A stretch of 64,000 nucleotides of DNA from Mortierella sp. BCC40632 (lineage: Eukaryota; Mortierellomycota; Mortierellomycetes; Mortierellales; Mortierellaceae): NCBI GenBank assembly GCA_011634665.1, contig WAEK01000011.1, positions 408,001 to 472,000 of the forward strand. The letters are read 5' to 3'. The notes below the pieces were generated by a model, which saw nothing but the letters and a program-made list of their open reading frames with translations, had not been told where the DNA came from and did no database searches. The number at the start of each line of letters is the position of its first letter. Positions within the stretch are counted from its first letter, which is position 1. Positions 61,009 through 64,000 of this stretch are shown piece by piece. A program made the translations under genes and the position numbers.

Positions 61009-61054
<46 letters not shown>
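61009..61054. repeat. (GA)23 microsatellite
   Basis: A perfect dinucleotide run in the presumed leader of the F-box/LRR gene, reading CT on that gene's strand. Confidence 0.95.
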
Positions 61055-61059
<5 letters not shown>

Positions 61060-61457
61060 AGAGTTTTTGCCCACGGGTCATTGATGGAGAATTCGCTCTC
61101 CTCTTGTCCTCTTACCAATGGCGCCAGCCCTTTCCTTTTCTTCTTTCCTTCCTTCCTTTCTAGGGGTTGTATAAATAGCGCCCCGCTCTGCTCTGCACAC
61201 AACATTGCAGGTTCGACTCTGGCGTATACTCTTTTTTGTCTCTTTGTTGAACCTCTCTTTTCTTTCTCTCTCTTTCTCTCTCTTTCTCTCTCTCTCTCTC
61301 GTTTTCCTCCTGTCCTGCGTGGGACGTATGCTATGCGACTTGCCGATACATTTTTGAAGGGAGACAGCACAAGGCGGGGAGAGAACTCTAAAAAAAAAAG
61401 TTGCGCAGCCCGAATCGCGTTCTTTCCTTCTCTTTCGAGTACACATCTCATCAAAAG

Positions 61458-61458
61458 C

Positions 61459-61496
<38 letters not shown>
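61458..61496. repeat. (CAA)13 microsatellite
   Basis: A perfect trinucleotide run in non-coding DNA between two minus-strand genes. Confidence 0.95.
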
Positions 61497-61586
61497 AGTC
61501 TCAATTCTTTCTGTTTATCTTTCCTCTTCTAGTCTCTTTATCATTACTTTATAGATCTATAAAAACTTTGTAGTGCTCCATCTCTT

Positions 61587-62344
61587 TCACACAGCCTCCC
61601 GGGCTTTGAGACCAATGCTGACTCCCGCCTGGGTCTTGGGCAAGGCTGGCACAGGTGGGATATGTCGACCATTGCCTGCATGACTACTATGACCACCAAC
61701 ACTGTTGCTTCCACTTCCGTGGAACCCATGATCAAGAAGATACCCATAGTCACCTTGGTGCTCATAATCACCGTAGTGTCCGAAATAGTCCCCATGGTGG
61801 CCAGAGTGGTTGTAGTTATCATTCAAGTTGAGTGCTGCCATGGACGATGGTGACAAGTTCGAGAACCATGGATCATAAATCTTCTCAGCGAGTGAGGCCT
61901 TGGTCATACCCAAACCATGGTCTTCTCGGTCTCGTTCCGAACCCTGATAGCAATACGATTCAACTGCCGAAATCGATTTACGTCGAGCCATGGCGAACCG
62001 CTTATCATCCTGGAGTGGGACATTCGAGTCTCGATTTCGGATCCGTCCATGGTCTGGCACAGCCTTGAGGTAAGGCAAGATGGGTCGTGACTCGAATTGA
62101 CGGTCGCTTAGTTTAATGAGGAACCATTCCGAGATCCATGTCGAAGAGACCTTTCGGATGAACTTGGCAGTAAGGTCCTAGAATAGGGGGGAGGGGGAGG
62201 TAAAAAGAGACTTTTGGTTAGATACGCGGAACGTGCAGAATAGGGGTTGTTGACTGCTTTGATCGGCCCATTGCATGCAGAGCGAGGGCAGTTGACAAAG
62301 GTTTGACAAAGCCTAATGCAAAGTCGCATCCTAGGCAGTCAAGT

Positions 62345-62383
<39 letters not shown>

Positions 62384-63864
62384 GGGTCGCATTGGTAAGT
62401 CTCGTCTGGGTCACCAATGAGTGAACTCATCAAAAAAAGAACAGGAGGAGAAAGAGAGAGAGAGAGAGAGAAAGGAAAAGGCGGGAAAATAAAATAGATA
62501 ACAGAGAAGATCCTTACGCGATTAAAGAGTAGGTTGGCCAGTTGTTGGGACGATTCAACGCATGATTTGGCAATCGCACTACGACGTTCGTAATAGACTC
62601 GGAAGAGCGCTTCAATGTCCGTCAAGGTATTGGAAGGAAGATCGGCCAAGAGCGAGGCAAGGACAATGGCGTCCATAATTGCCTGTGTCGTGCCACGACC
62701 TGACGAAGGGAGGAACTAAGAAAGAGATAGAGCAAAGGCGAAGAGATATCGGCGAACAAAATAGGATAATAGCCGAGATAGAGCGGAGAATTGAATGAAA
62801 AAAAAAAAAATGGCGGTTAGGGCGGAGGTTAGAACGTTGCCCTGTGCGTCAACAACCGAACAGAGAACACGCGCGTGCCAACAGGGACGCAAAAGTAGCC
62901 AACGGGCTTACCTTGTGGCATGCTGCGGGGCGTACACAGCAATGGTTTGGTAGTCAGCGTGACGCGATAACAAGAAGTCCGACAAAAAGGAGAGAGAGAG
63001 AGAGAGATAGTAGAGAGGTGAATAAAGATAAAGCTACCAACAGAGTTGCAATAGCATGGCAAAATTAGTTCCCCTCTTTTTCTTACCATCGCCAATAAGA
63101 ACTGTCCGACCAAAGTACCAGAGCGGATAAAACCTCTCCTCAATATTGATGGTTGTTATCATGTTCTTGGCCGTGGCGTCGATGACTTCACCAACTGTGC
63201 CTCCAAAGGGACAGATCTGGTCTCGGATCGAATCCTCAATACATATCCGTTCGTCCAATAATCCCCAGCAGCCACTCTTGGGTGGGGTCCTCAATGATGG
63301 GTTCATCAGATCAGATCGCGTCAAGGTTGCGGGCCCTTCGCTCATGTACAGCACTGCAGGATACTTTTCTCGACCACTCTTGGACTTGGACTCGCTCGAG
63401 CTGGTTGAAGTCTTGGAGAGCCGACCGAACGATTGACGTTTCCGAACAGAGCGTGCTCCCATCGTAGAACTGGTACCACTGACCGGTGGATGGTTGTTGC
63501 TGATGCTACTACCACTAACACTATGGCTGTTGAGTGCCATGCTGTGGAAGGTGGCGCTTCTTGATGATCGAAGGCCATAGCTGTCACCCGAGCCATAGTG
63601 GTTATCGAGGTAATCGGCAGCATTGCTCGAGACCGAGATTGGAGATGAGGGCAAGGATGAAGGTGGGCTAAAGGAAGTGTCGGACAGAGTCGATACCGAG
63701 CGGACAGGATGGTCAAAGGTTGGCGACATAGGCTCGATTATGTCATCGAGGCTTGCTCTCGAGCCCTGACGACTACTGGAATAGGAGCCCTTGCTTGAAG
63801 ATGAAGGTGAGGCAGAGGTAATTCCCCAGCCAAGTCGTCGCTCGGTAATGGGCACGAACCATAC
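61587..63864 (-). CDS. FAD-dependent monooxygenase, C-terminal part (5' partial)
   Basis: Visible exons: 63864-63087, 62922-62912 (11 nt), 62715-62518 and 62177-61587; about 525 residues. The N-terminal FAD-binding part lies beyond the window. The frame starts VWFVPITERRLGWG. A Ser-rich insert of about 150 residues follows, then RTVLIGDACHKFLPSSGRG, the second FAD-contact motif of salicylate-hydroxylase/PHBH-type flavin monooxygenases, and a helix (TTQAIMDAIVLASLLADL). The 11-nt exon supplies ACHK and is required by phase and motif. The C-terminus is His/Gly/Tyr-rich low complexity. It would hydroxylate an unknown, probably aromatic or small substrate using NAD(P)H and O2. The usual GGQG is SGRG here. 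Confidence 0.85.
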
Positions 63865-64000
63865 CTACAAAGATACGAGTGAGAGTGTGAGAGGCAAATA
63901 AAAGTTATATAGTGCATGTATGTCTATATGTGAATGTGTATGCTGTACGACGAAAGACCCCGATAGAATACTCTATTGCTAAAGCATACTTACTACACAG
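63865..64000 (-). other. Intron and upstream part of the FAD monooxygenase gene
   Basis: On minus, an intron probably begins at the donor GTAAGTATGC near 63991 and ends at the acceptor TTTGTAG next to 63864. The few bases beyond would be the end of the preceding exon. Confidence 0.45.

Larger units (their letters stand above)
60814..61586. other. F-box gene leader / intergenic, microsatellite-rich
   Basis: Contains a (GA)n run (61009-61054; CT on the F-box gene sense strand), CT-rich plus-strand DNA (61256-61300), and a (CAA)13 run (61458-61496). A TATAAATAG motif on plus is at 61170-61178. No gene was recognised. Confidence 0.45.

Noticed and set aside
60768..61496. 242- and 208-codon frames through the GA/CT repeat region
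   Set aside because: Products are repeats of Leu-Ser, Arg-Glu and poly-Leu/Asn from microsatellites. They run into the F-box gene leader without splice logic.

Overview
The window looks like nuclear DNA of an early-diverging filamentous fungus. I favour Mucoromycota, most likely Mortierellomycota, but this is inferred from gene style and not proven. The evidence is dense, short, mostly GT-AG introns, fungal families (HAL4/HAL5-type kinase, APSES cell-cycle factor, large WD40-like/ion-channel fusion), FAD monooxygenases with serine-rich inserts, and very A/T-homopolymer-rich introns and intergenic DNA. Nothing prokaryotic, viral or organellar was seen. Splice models were built by hand from splice signals, reading phase and family similarity. 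Lengths are those of the modelled proteins.

Layout. 1-8.4 kb: end of an unknown acidic protein (+), a HAL4/HAL5-like kinase (-), a disordered acidic protein (-) and an eight-exon DeSI-2-like PPPDE isopeptidase (-). 8.5-12.7 kb: a mobile-element island of 5'-truncated non-LTR retrotransposon copies, several with visible target-site duplications, a 622-bp terminal-inverted-repeat element and a tRNA-Gly(GCC) gene. 13.2-22.2 kb: three membrane or secretory-pathway genes, all on minus: a LEA2-domain membrane protein, a PLC-like phosphodiesterase with a signal anchor, and a TM9SF/nonaspanin. 22.3-29.1 kb: gene-poor DNA holding the remains of a tandem copy of the channel gene. 29.2-35.2 kb: a 14-exon, about 1569-residue protein with a WD40-like N-terminal half, a six-segment ion-channel domain and a C-terminal coiled coil. 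35.9-51.4 kb: a BTB-like protein, a WW-like-tail acidic protein, an R3HCC1-like protein, Tls1/C9orf78, the mitochondrial ADP/ATP carrier and a coiled-coil protein resembling ICE1. 54.8-64 kb: an APSES/ankyrin transcription factor, an F-box/LRR protein and the C-terminal part of a FAD monooxygenase that runs off the right edge.

Most genes are housekeeping or regulatory and share no evident pathway. The only thematic run is the secretory/membrane block at 13-35 kb. The most unusual material is the retroelement island, with insertions of only a few bases plus poly-A, and the channel gene with its decayed neighbour. Microexons (11, 25, 28, 30, 36 nt) are frequent.
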